DNA of 64,000 nt. It comes from Forficula auricularia (taxonomy: Eukaryota > Arthropoda > Insecta > Dermaptera > Forficulidae). Where the stretch lies: the NCBI GenBank assembly GCA_024734495.1, contig JALMQS010000187.1, forward strand, positions 8,820,769-8,884,768, written 5' to 3'. Both the position numbers and the translations under genes were made by a program. Positions within the stretch are counted from its first letter, which is position 1, and each line of letters begins with the position of its first letter. The notes under the pieces were generated by a model that worked only from the letters and a program-made list of their open reading frames with translations, was not told the DNA's origin and ran no database searches. Positions 10,629 to 20,895 of the stretch are shown here, piece by piece.

Positions 10629-12419
10629 ATGTATATTTTACATAAGATAAAAAAATTCCATTGATAAAATGCATTTTGAAAAAGAAATTCGCCCCTTGCT
10701 TGAAACCATCTGCTTTTTCAAGTTTGTATATTTGGTGAACAATTCTTTTAACTCATACGATATGACTAGCTGATTTATTATTCTATTATTTGTACTGTAA
10801 AAAAGTGACTTTATTCCAATTATTCTTCACTTGATTCCGTTGTTTATTAGTTTAGAAAATGTTTTGGTTTCCTCATAGGAAACACAATGTATGTTTAAGT
10901 ACATCATTCTTTATAAATAGAATTTATATATTCTGATAAATCTTAGGTGATGAGATTTTTCAAGATTATGTTCGACTGTTTATTTTATTAAGATTTGTTT
11001 CCATATCCGACCGAACAAAAAAAACTCAATTTATGTAAATAATAAACAGAATATAAAAAATTGTCTCTGTTACATCAACAGCCATTTGTATCTGAATTAT
11101 CTTCTAGATCTAGACTAAACTTTAAATATCCTGGAAAAAATTAATCTAGGGACAAAATTATAAACTAATATTAATAAGAGTAAATGGGCGAGCCTGTAGG
11201 GTAGGCAACCATGAGCGAAATAGGGGAGTGCTAGCGGCCTAAGGAAAGAAGCAAACCATGCTAAGTCAACTGATATGAATTAAAATATATTCCTGTATAC
11301 CCTTAATCTGGAAGCACTGCAGTGCCCCAACCAACTTTACTTCGGTCTCACGGGCATTGGTTTTCATTTTATGAAGGAAAAACTGCGATTTTTGAAACAA
11401 TGGATCATTTTCTGGCATGGAAAATGCTGGAAATCTATAAATCTAAGAGTTTAAACAAAAAGTGGTACAAGTAAACGTTAAAGTCAACAAAATTTCCTAG
11501 AGAATGAGATAGGAATCAAGTTTCTAGGATGAGTGGGTTTCATTTTATGAAGGAAAAATTGCAGTTTTTCAAAACTTCAACCTCATTGCGGCACGGATTA
11601 CCATTATTCAATTAAGATGAAACTTTGTTTGAATTATAGCAAATGTAATCTAGTCTAAAAATCTTTAGACTGTTCTTTGTCGAAAACATACTTCTTCATG
11701 GTCAAAATTGGAAAAAAATCGAAAAAAAGAGGGAGTTTTTGGGTGATCCAGAGGGCTGCCGAGGTCGAAAACTTGGATTTTGCGCTTGAGCCTGAACAGT
11801 TGGTCGGAGAAAAAAACCTAAATAATGAAATTTGTAGGAAATTTCATTTTGAATAGGAAGGCTATTTACGAAAAGTTGATAGTTTTCGAGTTATGAGCGA
11901 AAAACTGCCAAAAATTGATAATTTTCACCTTTTTTTGTTGTATTTTCTAGAATGTTGAGTTCACAAAATTTTGGTGGGGAACCTCAGATTTGGATCCAGC
12001 GCCCCAACATATATATGCAAAAATCAGAACTACTCCAAAACTTTCCTGATAAAAACACAATTTGACTGGACTAAAGCAGCTCTCATGATTTTATTTCCTC
12101 TGTTACTTAGCACTGGAAAAGTATTTATAGCTAAAAATGATTTTATCAATACAAATCTATAAGCTTTGCTAAATTACAAATTTTCACATTTATAGTGCTT
12201 ACACTGTGTAAGTTAGATGAAGCCAAAATTAGGCTATATCGTATGCCATTCACTACTCATTCACTTACTTATAAAAAATCTAGGATACGTCCATTGTTCC
12301 TAATAATAAAATTTTAAATCTTCAAATGGTAATCAAATCAATATCTGATTAGATATTTGATGGTTGAGTTTTTACTTTCACATTTATATTCATTAACCCC
12401 TCTATTCTGAAATAAAGAA
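10629..12419. other. AT-rich spacer with a short direct repeat
   Basis: No gene. The phrase TTTCATTTTATGAAGGAAAA followed by A/CTGC occurs twice (about 11,365 and 11,540), suggesting part of an old repeat. The end (11,870-11,940) holds the motif CGAGTTATGAGCGAAAAACT, similar in kind to a degraded element at 59,240-59,330. A 63-codon plus ORF (11,971-12,162) has no motif. Confidence 0.4.
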
Positions 12420-13068
12420 GAGGAGATTTTATGGGCAGGGTAGGAGTCGAAGGTATCTGTGGATACGGGTCTTAAGCAGCAGAAGGTTATAGGTCGCGGG
12501 GAAGACGGTAGTTCCTGACCCGGGAAGTCATAGGGATAAACTTGTCGAAAGCGTTGGTTCGATTTTCATTTAATTTGACAGCGCGTGTTTCTTACAAATA
12601 GGACTTTAGAGGGTATTATTGATTTCAGCTCTGAACAAACACCATGGTAGTATGTGAGTACAGGAAAAGGGCAGAAACGGTTCTACGGTGAGCTAGGGAG
12701 TCGAGTGAGGTAGATAAGGCCCGAACTCTTATTAGTTTAATTGCTCGCTTCTGAATTGCATCTAGTGTGTCAAGAGAATGCTTGGAGGCTCCTCCAAGGC
12801 AGGGATGAATTTGAGACATATATAGAGTAAGAAGTTGGTTGGTTGTAAAATATAGCGTCTGAACCTGAACAAAAAACCAAGCCTACGTGCAGCAGCTTTA
12901 GCAACAGACAAGATTTGGTCATTTCAAGAGAGATCTGACCCCAGAGTGACCCCCAAGTCACTGAATTCTAGTGAGTTAGAATCGAATGATATGTCTGGAA
13001 GGTTCCTATCGACGCGTCTCGAGATTGCGTTTTGACTGCATTAAATTTAACCAAGTTTTGAGATCAAA
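12420..13068 (-). pseudogene. Jockey-like RT fragment (family J1/J2, copy 2), decayed
   Basis: Minus-strand remnants of the RT C-terminal half: LGVTLGSDLS, SVAKAAAR-LGFLFRF, AQIHPCLGGASKHSLDTLDA-IQKRAIKLI, and SLDSLAHRRTVSALFLYS. They lie in two or three frames, with stops. The closest relative in the window is the 51.6-52.6 kb copy (HRRSVSALSLFYRYYHGFCS). Frameshifts and premature stops leave no continuous frame. Confidence 0.82.
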
Positions 13069-14120
13069 AGGTAAGTTTTGAATGAAATCACCTACCTAGA
13101 CATTTCGACACTTAATTCTGGAGTGGTTTACAAGTATAGAAGTGAAATTTATCCTTTGACTCAATACCCACGATTAAAGCTAGGTACACATAAAGCACGT
13201 CAATCGTCAAAAAATACTGTTTTTTTGACCATAGTCACCCCACATGACGGTACATTTTAAAAAATAACAAAATTTTGTCTACACCTAATTCCAATCGCGG
13301 TTCACCCCTCGAGAATAGCCAATTATGATTTTGTAAATGTGATCTTTCAATTGGCCTTCTCTATCTCATTTTGATAATTAATATTCCTTTGAAAAAGAGC
13401 ATGTGAGTGTCTACAGTAAATGAAGGGCTGGCTTTTATTAAAATTTTTAATTGGTTTTATTGAATCCGATTCTTTTCAAATAAATGAATAATTTAATTAA
13501 CAACTCTAGAAAAAAGACTTTTATTGCACAGAGCAATCTACAAATAATATTTTTGATGTTCATTCACCAATTCCTTCATTTCTTTTGAATTAGAGATCCG
13601 ATTTAAAGATGTTAATGATGTAAAACACCCTTCTTAAAATACAAATTGGAGGAAAAAGTGCAAAGATTTCTTAAATTTTGCAGATGGCCAGAGGAAAGAC
13701 AAGAGTTAATAACCAGGTTCGGATTAAGTCGTAATACTAATAAAATTAAATATAACAAACAATTCAAAATTCAATGATTGGAGGTTTACACCAATCGACT
13801 TGATTGGGGAATAATGGAATTGAAATAATTATCGGAAAAGAGGTTTTTTATCTAATTAGATTTTTCCTCTTATTAAAAACAAGGACTAAAGATGAATAAG
13901 GACACTCGATGGTGGAGAAGTGATCTCCGGAATCGAAGCAAAAAATACAATGTATACATTAATTAATGTAAAATAATTGGTTTAATAAAATTTATAAAAA
14001 AAAAAAATTCAAAATTCATTTTTTGATTTAATTAACGTGTATTAATTTCAACAAAAGTTGAAACCTGGCAAAAATGTGCAATTTGTCAATGCTCAGGTTT
14101 GTGATAATTGTCTTTATTCA
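13069..14120. other. AT-rich spacer
   Basis: No gene recognised. A 60-codon ORF (13,078-13,260) has no motif. A-rich tract near 13,995. Confidence 0.4.
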
Positions 14121-14254
14121 TTCAGCCCCACATACAACATTCAGACATTTTTAAGTACAAATATACAAAAAAAAGAAAGTGAATTATTTTGAGTAATTTT
14201 AATGCTACGGTATCTGAGCGAACTGTGTTCTGGAAAAAATGAAATAAGGTGGTA

Positions 14255-14525
14255 ACCGGCGTTCTTCTTCTTCTTCGAGTGCCATACCCGAAACGGGTGT
14301 CGGCGCCTCTCCACATATACCTGTGCTGAGTGTGTTTTAGTTGTTTTTACACAGATATACGGGACCTACTTTTTAACGCCGGTTCCGAACGGCTAATTTG
14401 GAGAGGTGACTAGACAATTATACTCTTGGTAGGTTGCCGTTACTTTCCAAGAGGAGGCGACTACAAATATCTATCTGCCGAGACTCGGTCTCGAACCAGC
14501 GATCTACCGGCGCTACTAAACTTTA
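14255..14525 (-). mobile_element. Possible tRNA-related SINE
   Basis: Read on the minus strand, this 270-bp block of balanced composition begins TTTAGTAGCGCCGGTAGATC and contains GGTTCGAGACC, which matches the RNA polymerase III B-box consensus GGTTCGANNCC (14,490-14,500 on plus). A weak A-box-like TAGTAGCGCCGG lies upstream. The remainder reaches a GAAGAAGAAGAAGAAC tract. I see no clean poly(A) tail or target duplication, so SINE status is inferred. Confidence 0.38.
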
Positions 14526-14568
14526 TTTATAGGGGCTTAAAATATTTAAATAAGCTAATAATAATCTA

Positions 14569-14840
14569 CATGACTTTGCCATACACCTGGCCTCTCGCTT
14601 ATGTTTAATATTTAATAAAATAATTTATAATTATTTATGAAGACCCCCCCTTCGATTTCAACAAAAATCTAATCAATTCTTAATTTCAAAGCACCAAAAC
14701 TACGTGTGAAATTTCATCTGGATATTCTAGTTTTTGAGCTAGGCCTTATACAAAATTTGGTAACGTAAAACAGACATTTTGACAAAATCATATCTCTATA
14801 AATATAATTTTTAGGTATATTAAAACTTTTGAAATTAATA
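14569..14840. mobile_element. M-family MITE, truncated copy
   Basis: Terminus GACTTTGCCATACACCTGGC followed by the M-family subterminal TTTAATATTTAATAAAATAA (also at 44,345), a pyrimidine tract, and AATCTAATCAATTCTTAAT, ATTCTAGTTTTTGAGCTAG, ACAAAATTTGGTAACG. The second terminal repeat is absent. Confidence 0.65.
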
Positions 14841-15130
14841 TAGATTATATATATGGTATAAAATAAATAAATACTCCATCAGGTAACCTAAAAAATTTTT
14901 AAACAAATATTTTACTTACTAATTTTTAGTTAAACGACTGTGAGTTTTCAACTCACATCTTAGTTCCTGACGAATGGGTTATCTGAAAAAATAAAAAAGA
15001 AAACAATATTAATATTTAAAAATAAATTAATGTTAAAAAAGATAGGAAACATGGATTTGATATTTTAGGTTAAAAATAAAATAAAATGAGAGAGTCTTCT
15101 GTTTTTTAAATAAAATAATTTTTAATTACT
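14841..15130. other. AT-rich spacer
   Basis: Nothing recognised. Confidence 0.4.
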
Positions 15131-15136
15131 TCTAGA

Positions 15137-15171
15137 GACTATAGTTTCGAAGGCATTGCCTTCATCATCAG
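15137..15171 (-). ncRNA. Hammerhead-ribozyme-like core
   Basis: On the minus strand the 35 nt contain, in order: CTGATGA (the conserved catalytic core), one extra T, a six-pair stem GAAGGC / GCCTTC with an AAT loop, GAAAC (second conserved core), TATA, and GTC (the usual cleavage triplet). This order is that of type I hammerhead ribozymes with a tiny stem III, described in Penelope-like retroelements. The bases flanking the core do not pair well beyond one position, so stem I is poor and activity is uncertain. The same core recurs at 44,530-44,564 (minus) and 44,716-44,750 (plus). Confidence 0.5.
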
Positions 15172-15700
15172 TGGTCATGGATTTGATAATTCTGTTCATA
15201 TATAAATCAAAATATTAACAGCTTGAAGTTATGCAATTCAAAATTTAACCTGTTCTTCCTCCAATGTTTTGAATTAATTCACGCTGGTTCAAATCATATC
15301 TTTATTAGGTTGATATCTATAATGACAAAATGAAATCTAATGAATTTTGAGAATCAATATTAGGTATAATATGGTGACGTTTTTTTTTTGGGGGGGGGGG
15401 AAATAAAGGTCATATCGAAGAAAATAAAAAAATAAATAAAATTTATTAGTTTATAACATTTATTACGAAAATAGTAGCATACAATCCAATACATTAAAAT
15501 TTTAAACAATCTTAATTATTACACATACAAACACATTGTAAAAATTTAAATAACATTAATTTTAATACTTTGCATTTGTTCAATATGTGGGCAGCACAAT
15601 TAACGCCTATCAATTTATGTTTACTTGATTGTTGCATTTTAAATAAAATATTATTATTTCCATTAGTAGAGATTGTGGTGTTGGTGCAAGGTGAAGCATC
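15172..15700. other. AT-rich spacer with T/G homopolymers
   Basis: A run of about ten T then ten G lies near 15,380-15,400. Possibly the decayed interior of the element that owns the hammerhead-like core. No ORF. Confidence 0.35.
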
Positions 15701-15701
15701 T

Positions 15702-15921
15702 TTAATAAAGATAAGAGTAAATAAATATTATATGTAATAGTAATCAGTTATTTTCTGTACTTCCTGAAGATGGTTTGATAGCCGAAATATATATATATAT
15801 ATTGAAAAAAATTTTACATCTTTTAATTTTTTTAATTTTAATGTGAAACAAGTGACCAAGAATCCTTAACTCATAGTAAATGAATATTACATATAATATT
15901 TATTTACTCTTATCTTTATTA
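15702..15921. repeat. Long inverted repeat LIR-3 with hammerhead-like centre
   Basis: Arm TAATAAAGATAAGAGTAAAT AAATATTATATGTAAT (15,702-15,740) is mirrored at 15,880-15,921. Between them, 15,764-15,790 reads CTGAAGATGGTTTGATAGCC then GAAATAT: a CTGAAGA core, a GGTT/AGCC stem and GAAA. This is the same layout as the other hammerhead-like repeats here but with the 3' GTC lost. Confidence 0.6.
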
Positions 15922-16037
15922 TTCTTTCCTTTTCTCTGGGAACCACCGAAATTGCTATTGGTATTGACTTCACACAAAGCGACTAATTTATTAGTAATTT
16001 CAAATTTTGACAGTGATTCCTTGATGCAATTTGTTAA

Positions 16038-16879
16038 TGTAGTTGTTTCACCATATGGGTTTTCTTAGAAGTTTTTTCAAATTTAGACAGATTATTATTT
16101 GAATACTTCTGCATCGATTGGTTGCAAAACGAAATTTATGAACAATATAGTTCCGGAGATATTAAATTCCGAAGATAGAGTTTTTCAGACTCTTATACAT
16201 TACACTTACATGCACTATACGGGATATCGAAAAGTTTACATACATATTTAATTATAATTAAGAAACTCTTCTTACCATTGTTATAAAAAACTAAGACAAC
16301 ATTAAACAAAAACAAATAAATTTTTAAGAAAATGTCAATTTATAGTTACAACACAGTTTCTGAGATAATAATAAATAATGAAAAATTTACACTAAAAACA
16401 ATGACAACAAAGTATTTATATAACCTAAAAAGTGTGTAAACTTTAGTAATTTTTTTGACGTTTTTTCGTTTCAACCATTGTCGCAACAGCTTTCAATCGC
16501 TTATTAAGAACTTTTTGTATTATAAATCTCCCTTTTTTGTTTTAATTAGTTTTGTTTTATTTAGTTTTATTTTATTTGTTTATACACCTATTCGACGTGA
16601 ATCTGTGACGACTGGCTAAATGGGCATCAAGTTCCCGAGGCCAAGGGGTAGGAAAAAAAAAAAAAAAAAAAAAATCTCCCTTTATAATGTACTTTATCTG
16701 AAATTTCTTTGATAAAATATATACAAGGTCGGACAGTGTTGCCAGATTTGTCAAACGATCACGGGATAGGCTAGTAGTGGTACATAAACAGCAAAAAGTT
16801 TTGGGCTTATGAATTATTAATCCTTATTGTCTGTTCTCTATACTCTAGCATTAGCTTTTTTCTAGTATTGTCGACTACC
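16038..16879. mobile_element. TTAA-inserting MITE, copy a (interrupted by a SINE-like insert)
   Basis: Left terminus TGTAGTTGTTTCACCATATG directly after TTAA (16,034-16,037). Right terminus ...AGTATTGTCGACTACC directly before TTAA (16,880-16,883). The terminal inverted repeat is GGTAGTTGT(A/T)TC in better copies (34,799-36,185; 35,009-35,693; 61,156-62,124). The 4-bp TTAA duplication is the signature of the piggyBac superfamily, which is the likely source of the transposase; no transposase ORF is present. A poly(A)-tailed insertion splits the element at 16,536-16,671. Confidence 0.82.
16536..16671 (+). mobile_element. Poly(A)-tailed retroposon insertion (SINE-like) with 12-bp target duplication
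   Basis: About 136 bp ending in roughly 19 A residues, flanked on both sides by AAATCTCCCTTT (16,524-16,535 and 16,672-16,683). The uninterrupted TTAA elements at 35,220, 35,960 and 61,370 show that this site normally holds a single copy of this sequence. It is therefore a retroposed insert made by LINE machinery. The body (CGACGTGAATCTGTGACGAC ... CCGAGGCCAAGGGGTAGG) has no B box that I can see. It could be a short 3' end of a LINE or a SINE. Confidence 0.75.
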
Positions 16880-17177
16880 TTAATATATCTGAAGTGTCTA
16901 CAGAAAGATTATTTATATTCAAAACTTTTACTCTTCTTTGGGTAAAAAATATCTGACCAGAATTGTGCACAATTTACCATGATTCGAACAATCCGAATAA
17001 ATACCAAGTAATATGCGTCAACTTTACAAAATAAAGGACAAAACGCCTATTTCAGAAAATAAATAAAGTTAGAGGACAGAGTAGTGAAATAAAGGACTGA
17101 TAAAGGACTATCCTCTTAAATAAAGGACGTTTGGAGGTCACCGTAAGTATATATTAAAATTGGTGTTGTTATCGTCC

Positions 17178-17614
17178 ATGTTGAAAATTTTTCTTATGTG
17201 TCTGGTTATTGGGTACTTGAACTTGAAATAAATTGGGAATTAAATTTTTAAATTGCTGCTACCTTTTGGAGTATATTTTTTTGCTTTCTCAGTCAATTTT
17301 TAAACTGAATTCATTGACTAGATTTTTAAAATTATATTCAATAATATTGTTATCTGTATCAGTTAAGTCTTGTAGACGATTGATTTTTTTTACTAGTAAA
17401 AAAGGAAAGGATATGATTGTTTTGCTGTGAGAATTGTTTTAATTGTGATCGACAGATCTATACATTACTTATTACGAGGAGGATAAGTTTAAAAATTGCC
17501 TGAGGAAGCAGAAAAATATACTGCGATACGTAGCAACATTTTAAAAATTTAACTTCCAATTTATTTCAAGTCTAAATAGCCAATAACCCGCCTCATAAGA
17601 AAAATTTTCAACAT
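17178..17614. repeat. Long inverted repeat LIR-4 with hammerhead-like core
   Basis: The arm at 17,178-17,265 (GTTGAAAATTTTTCTTATG, GGTTATTGGGTACTTGAACT, TTGAAATAAATTGGGAATTA) is mirrored at 17,525-17,614. Just before the right arm, 17,500-17,534 reads CTGAGGA AGCAG ... CTGC GATAC GTAGC. This is the CTGANGA / stem / GAAAC arrangement with one substitution in GAAAC, so probably a decayed member of the same class as 34,021-34,236. Confidence 0.65.
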
Positions 17615-17754
17615 TAACTATATACTCAAAAATAAAGACAAATAATACCAGTGAAATATTATTATTTGATAAATGTTTGACTTTAATATCTGACTGAACT
17701 TGTGGACCTTGTAGGCCATTTCTTCTCTTTGTTATTGTATTTTTAATAGAGCTA

Positions 17755-18000
17755 CGTTTGTTCGCACATTTCCCAAAGGTTCGGATGTAATTACCTCGAT
17801 CTAATGATCACGATGATCAGTCGTTTGCTGGGAACCTTCGAGGCTCTTGCCCGCGGGTGGCCGATTCCTATTTTTTTGCCACGACCCTATCTTGAAAGCA
17901 AGGTCTGGATTCGTGCAATAATTCTTTTATCTAACATTGGCTACGAACATCAGCTCGTTCATATTGAGTACGTTGCTCTTCTCACAATCCACATTCATTT
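17755..18000. other. Unassigned block of balanced composition
   Basis: A short non-AT-rich island without internal repeats. A 66-codon plus ORF (17,804-18,004) includes LARGWPIPIFLPRPY, but I recognise no family. The minus strand has a 38-codon open stretch ending near a GTAATT. It may be a unique host sequence; function unknown. Confidence 0.25.
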
Positions 18001-18199
18001 ATAATTTAACTATTCGAGAAGACATTTATCGAAGAAAGATAGCGTTAATAAAATTTGATTTTGACTGACTCTTTAAAATTCAAAAATTTTAAATATCCTA
18101 GAATTTTATAATTGATAAAAGTATAAAACTATTTACTATATAAGTAGATTTTTAAGTATTTGAACCTTAGACAAATTCAAAACAAATTAATTTAGTTTT

Positions 18200-18345
18200 T
18201 AATTGAAAATTTTTTATTTTCCCGAGAGTAGCAGAGTTGTTGAATCATAAAGAGAAACAAAGAGGTTATATATATATATGTGTGTATGTTTATTTGCATC
18301 AAGCAGAGGACAACCTCATCTTTGTTTCTCTTTATAATTTAGTTT
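18200..18345. repeat. Foldback MITE FB-A, copy 3
   Basis: GAGAGTAGCAGAGTTGTTGA then AAAGAGAAACAAAGAGGTTA, a TA run, the GTGTATGTTTATTTGCATCA arm and GACAACCTCATCTTTGTTTC. One arm has lost its inner part, so this copy is asymmetric. Confidence 0.75.
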
Positions 18346-18655
18346 TTACTTTTTTTTCAATTGTATTGATATGACAATTGTAATTCAAAATGTTATATTA
18401 GTGAAAATCAAGATAGAAGGTGACCCCCTTAAATTGTTATTGAATTTATAATTACATATAATTGAACTGGGAGATGACACCCTCCCCCCCTCCTGATGGT
18501 GGCAGAGTTTATTTTTGACTCCTGGATCACTGCCCATTTAGCCAGTTCCTATGTGAAGATTTTTATTATTTTGTGCATTTGTGTGTGTTAGAATGTGTGT
18601 AAATTGGTGTAGGTTAAATTGGTGTAGATTACAGACGATCAAATTTTTTCAACTG
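18346..18655. other. AT-rich spacer
   Basis: Contains a CCCTCCCCCCCTCC tract and GTGTGTGTTAGAATGTGTG. Nothing assignable. Confidence 0.35.
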
Positions 18656-18659
18656 TCAA

Positions 18660-18833
18660 ATCACTCGGGAAAAGGCAGGTAATTTGGCAAGAAGATTTTT
18701 GTACCAGACCTGAACAAAGACCTTTGAAATGTCAAAGCCTATCACGAAAGTCTCTTTACCAATCTCTAGTTCTTTATTTCATATATGAGTTATATATCCT
18801 AAAATATCGCGGTGGTTGTCTAAAGTCCTATTG
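18660..18833 (-). pseudogene. Jockey-like RT fragment (J2, copy 3)
   Basis: The minus strand matches 52,590-52,770: the segment preceding and including RT motif A, with the equivalents of GDILAYITHIWNKALETGKE, FVIGLDISKAFDHVWHKNL and LAKLPAF. It is internal only, with both ends lost, and has several substitutions. No intact frame. Confidence 0.75.
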
Positions 18834-19269
18834 TCTATCAGGAATTCTAAATGACGAAGAACCTGCTCGTTAAATTGAATTTACTCGAAGTCTAAAAAAG
18901 CACGAATTCATATTTAAAATTCAAAAATTATAGACACGGAACACATCTGGTTGTAAATCAATATTTGATTAAGAGAAATATTTTCTGTGATTAAAATTTA
19001 TTTATATGGTTAATTACAATATTTTATCCTTATCAATTCGATAAATACACAAGTCCAGCGGTTGAAATATTTGCAAAGTAGAAATCAAACATTTCTAGGC
19101 AAAATAAATTAATTTTAATTTACCCTTCTAAATAAATATGAGGAAGAATTAAAATGGTTGGATAAAACTAATGTGAAAAATTGTATTTTAAAAAATGTCC
19201 CTCTCTGAGAACGTGTGCATGTGTTTTATATTGATTAATATTAACTATTTAGTCTTTATTCAAATTTGT
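18834..19269. other. AT-rich spacer
   Basis: Nothing recognised. Confidence 0.4.
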
Positions 19270-19495
19270 TACTTAGTCGTGGGCTTTTTCAAAATTTTTC
19301 CCTTCTCTTCTTCAGACTCTTCCACAAGGTTCTTCTTTCTCCGATTCTTCCAAGAACTTCTTCATTTGTAATTTTATCCATCCATTTGATATTCATCATT
19401 CTTCTGTAGCACCACATTTCGAAAGCCTCTAATCTCTTTCTCTCCGCTTCTCTAATTGTCCAGGTTTCACACCCGTAAATGGCTATGCAATTAGA
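19270..19495 (-). pseudogene. RTE-like retrotransposon C-terminal fragment
   Basis: The minus strand encodes AIYGCETWTIREAERKRLEA, then FEMWCYRRMMNIKWMDKITN and EEVLGRIGERRTLWKSLKKR. This is the characteristic C-terminal segment following the RT domain in RTE-clade (endonuclease-reverse transcriptase) retrotransposons, with the YGCETW and FEMWCYRRM signatures. The open frame extends upstream to 19,690 through unrelated AT-rich sequence, so only the last 70 codons are element-derived. 5'-truncated, as usual for this class. Confidence 0.85.
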
Positions 19496-19690
19496 ATACC
19501 CTGTATTTATTACAAGATGGAAGTTCGCTGGATTGAAGTAATTAGAATGGTCCATTTCGTTCTTGAGATAAAGCATGTAAAAATATATTAGTAATAATAA
19601 CTCCAAAAGAGAAAGAAAAATATGAATTGCAAAACGCTTAAAGCGTGGATTAATTATTCTATTGATTAAAATTGATATTTTTTCGTCCAA

Positions 19691-20880
19691 TGGCTATGTA
19701 ATAATAAATAAATAGATAAAAAATTGATATCTAAAAGTTCATGTTGAATTTATTTTCATTTATCTTTTAATGATAATTTTCCATTTTTTAAATAAAAATA
19801 TTCTTTTAATTTCATGTTTTAGATAATCGAGCCCACCTAGAGAAATGCATCAAAGCTAATCGGAATGAAAAACGTATTTTATTCATTTGAGTGGCGGAAA
19901 TCGACCAGTGCATACACGGCGGCACAAATGGACTAAATTATAATTAATTTTTATGCATCACTAATACATTAATTAGTATTAATATTACGACATCCTATTA
20001 TACTCAAAACAGCTAACTCTGAGCTTGAAAACACTATCTTTTATCGAGAATAGTTAAATAAAAAATAAAAAGTAAATCTTTTGGTTAATATAGCTATCAA
20101 CAAACTAGTTAATTATAGTTCTTAATTTCTATGTTTTCCCAACCGATCAGCTATTTGAACCCTTGATAAATAATAGATACAATATTTAAAATTAAACAGT
20201 GATGATTTCCGTAAAAGTGAATAACGACTGGTAATCAGAAAAACACAAGTAAGTAAATATGTATATTATATGAAATTTATTGTATTTGAAAGTCAAAAAT
20301 TTATAGGATAAAAAGAATATAAAAAATTTATACAATTCCATTAGTATCCAAACAACAAGACGGGATGATTATTTTCCTATCCTATATTTTTCTTTTTGCT
20401 CTATTCCCTAGCATCTTATGAAGTAAATACGCTATATCAGATATTCATTTTCCAGATTTCTTTCTTTTATTTTTTTTTATTACATTTTCCATTTAACTCA
20501 ATAGAACATAAATTTCTATATTTTAATAAGCTTTCAAATTTTAAATTCAATAAAAATGTCAAGTTAAAAAATATTAGTAAATATCAGACTCTCAGATAAA
20601 GAAAGAACAAACAATATTGTCTAAAAGATATTTTTTAATGTGTATAAGTATGTTTTAATAATTTGATATAACCATTTTATCCGAATATGAAAGTTCTGTA
20701 GATTTATCATTCGTGGAGTTCCACTATAAGTAAAGACAGATTAAATTAGTTTAGAACAGACACAAATTGTTAATGATCCACCAACAGAAAGAACGAATAA
20801 TGTATGAGTACGGTAGACAATTTATTTGAAATTGAACTATCGAAGACTGATTATATATAGATAACTAGGGAGTTTTTCCG
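19691..20880. other. AT-rich spacer
   Basis: No gene. A 67-codon Phe/Leu-rich ORF (20,396-20,599) is expected by chance at this composition. Confidence 0.45.
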
Positions 20881-20895
20881 ATGTCAACCTTTTTT

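Noticed and set aside
14480..14530. A true tRNA gene on the minus strand
   Set aside because: A B box is present, but the acceptor, D and anticodon arms cannot be folded by eye; reported only as a possible SINE.
17804..18004. 66-codon ORF with LARGWPIPIFLPRPY as a host exon
   Set aside because: No splice signals in phase and no recognised family; kept only as an unassigned block.
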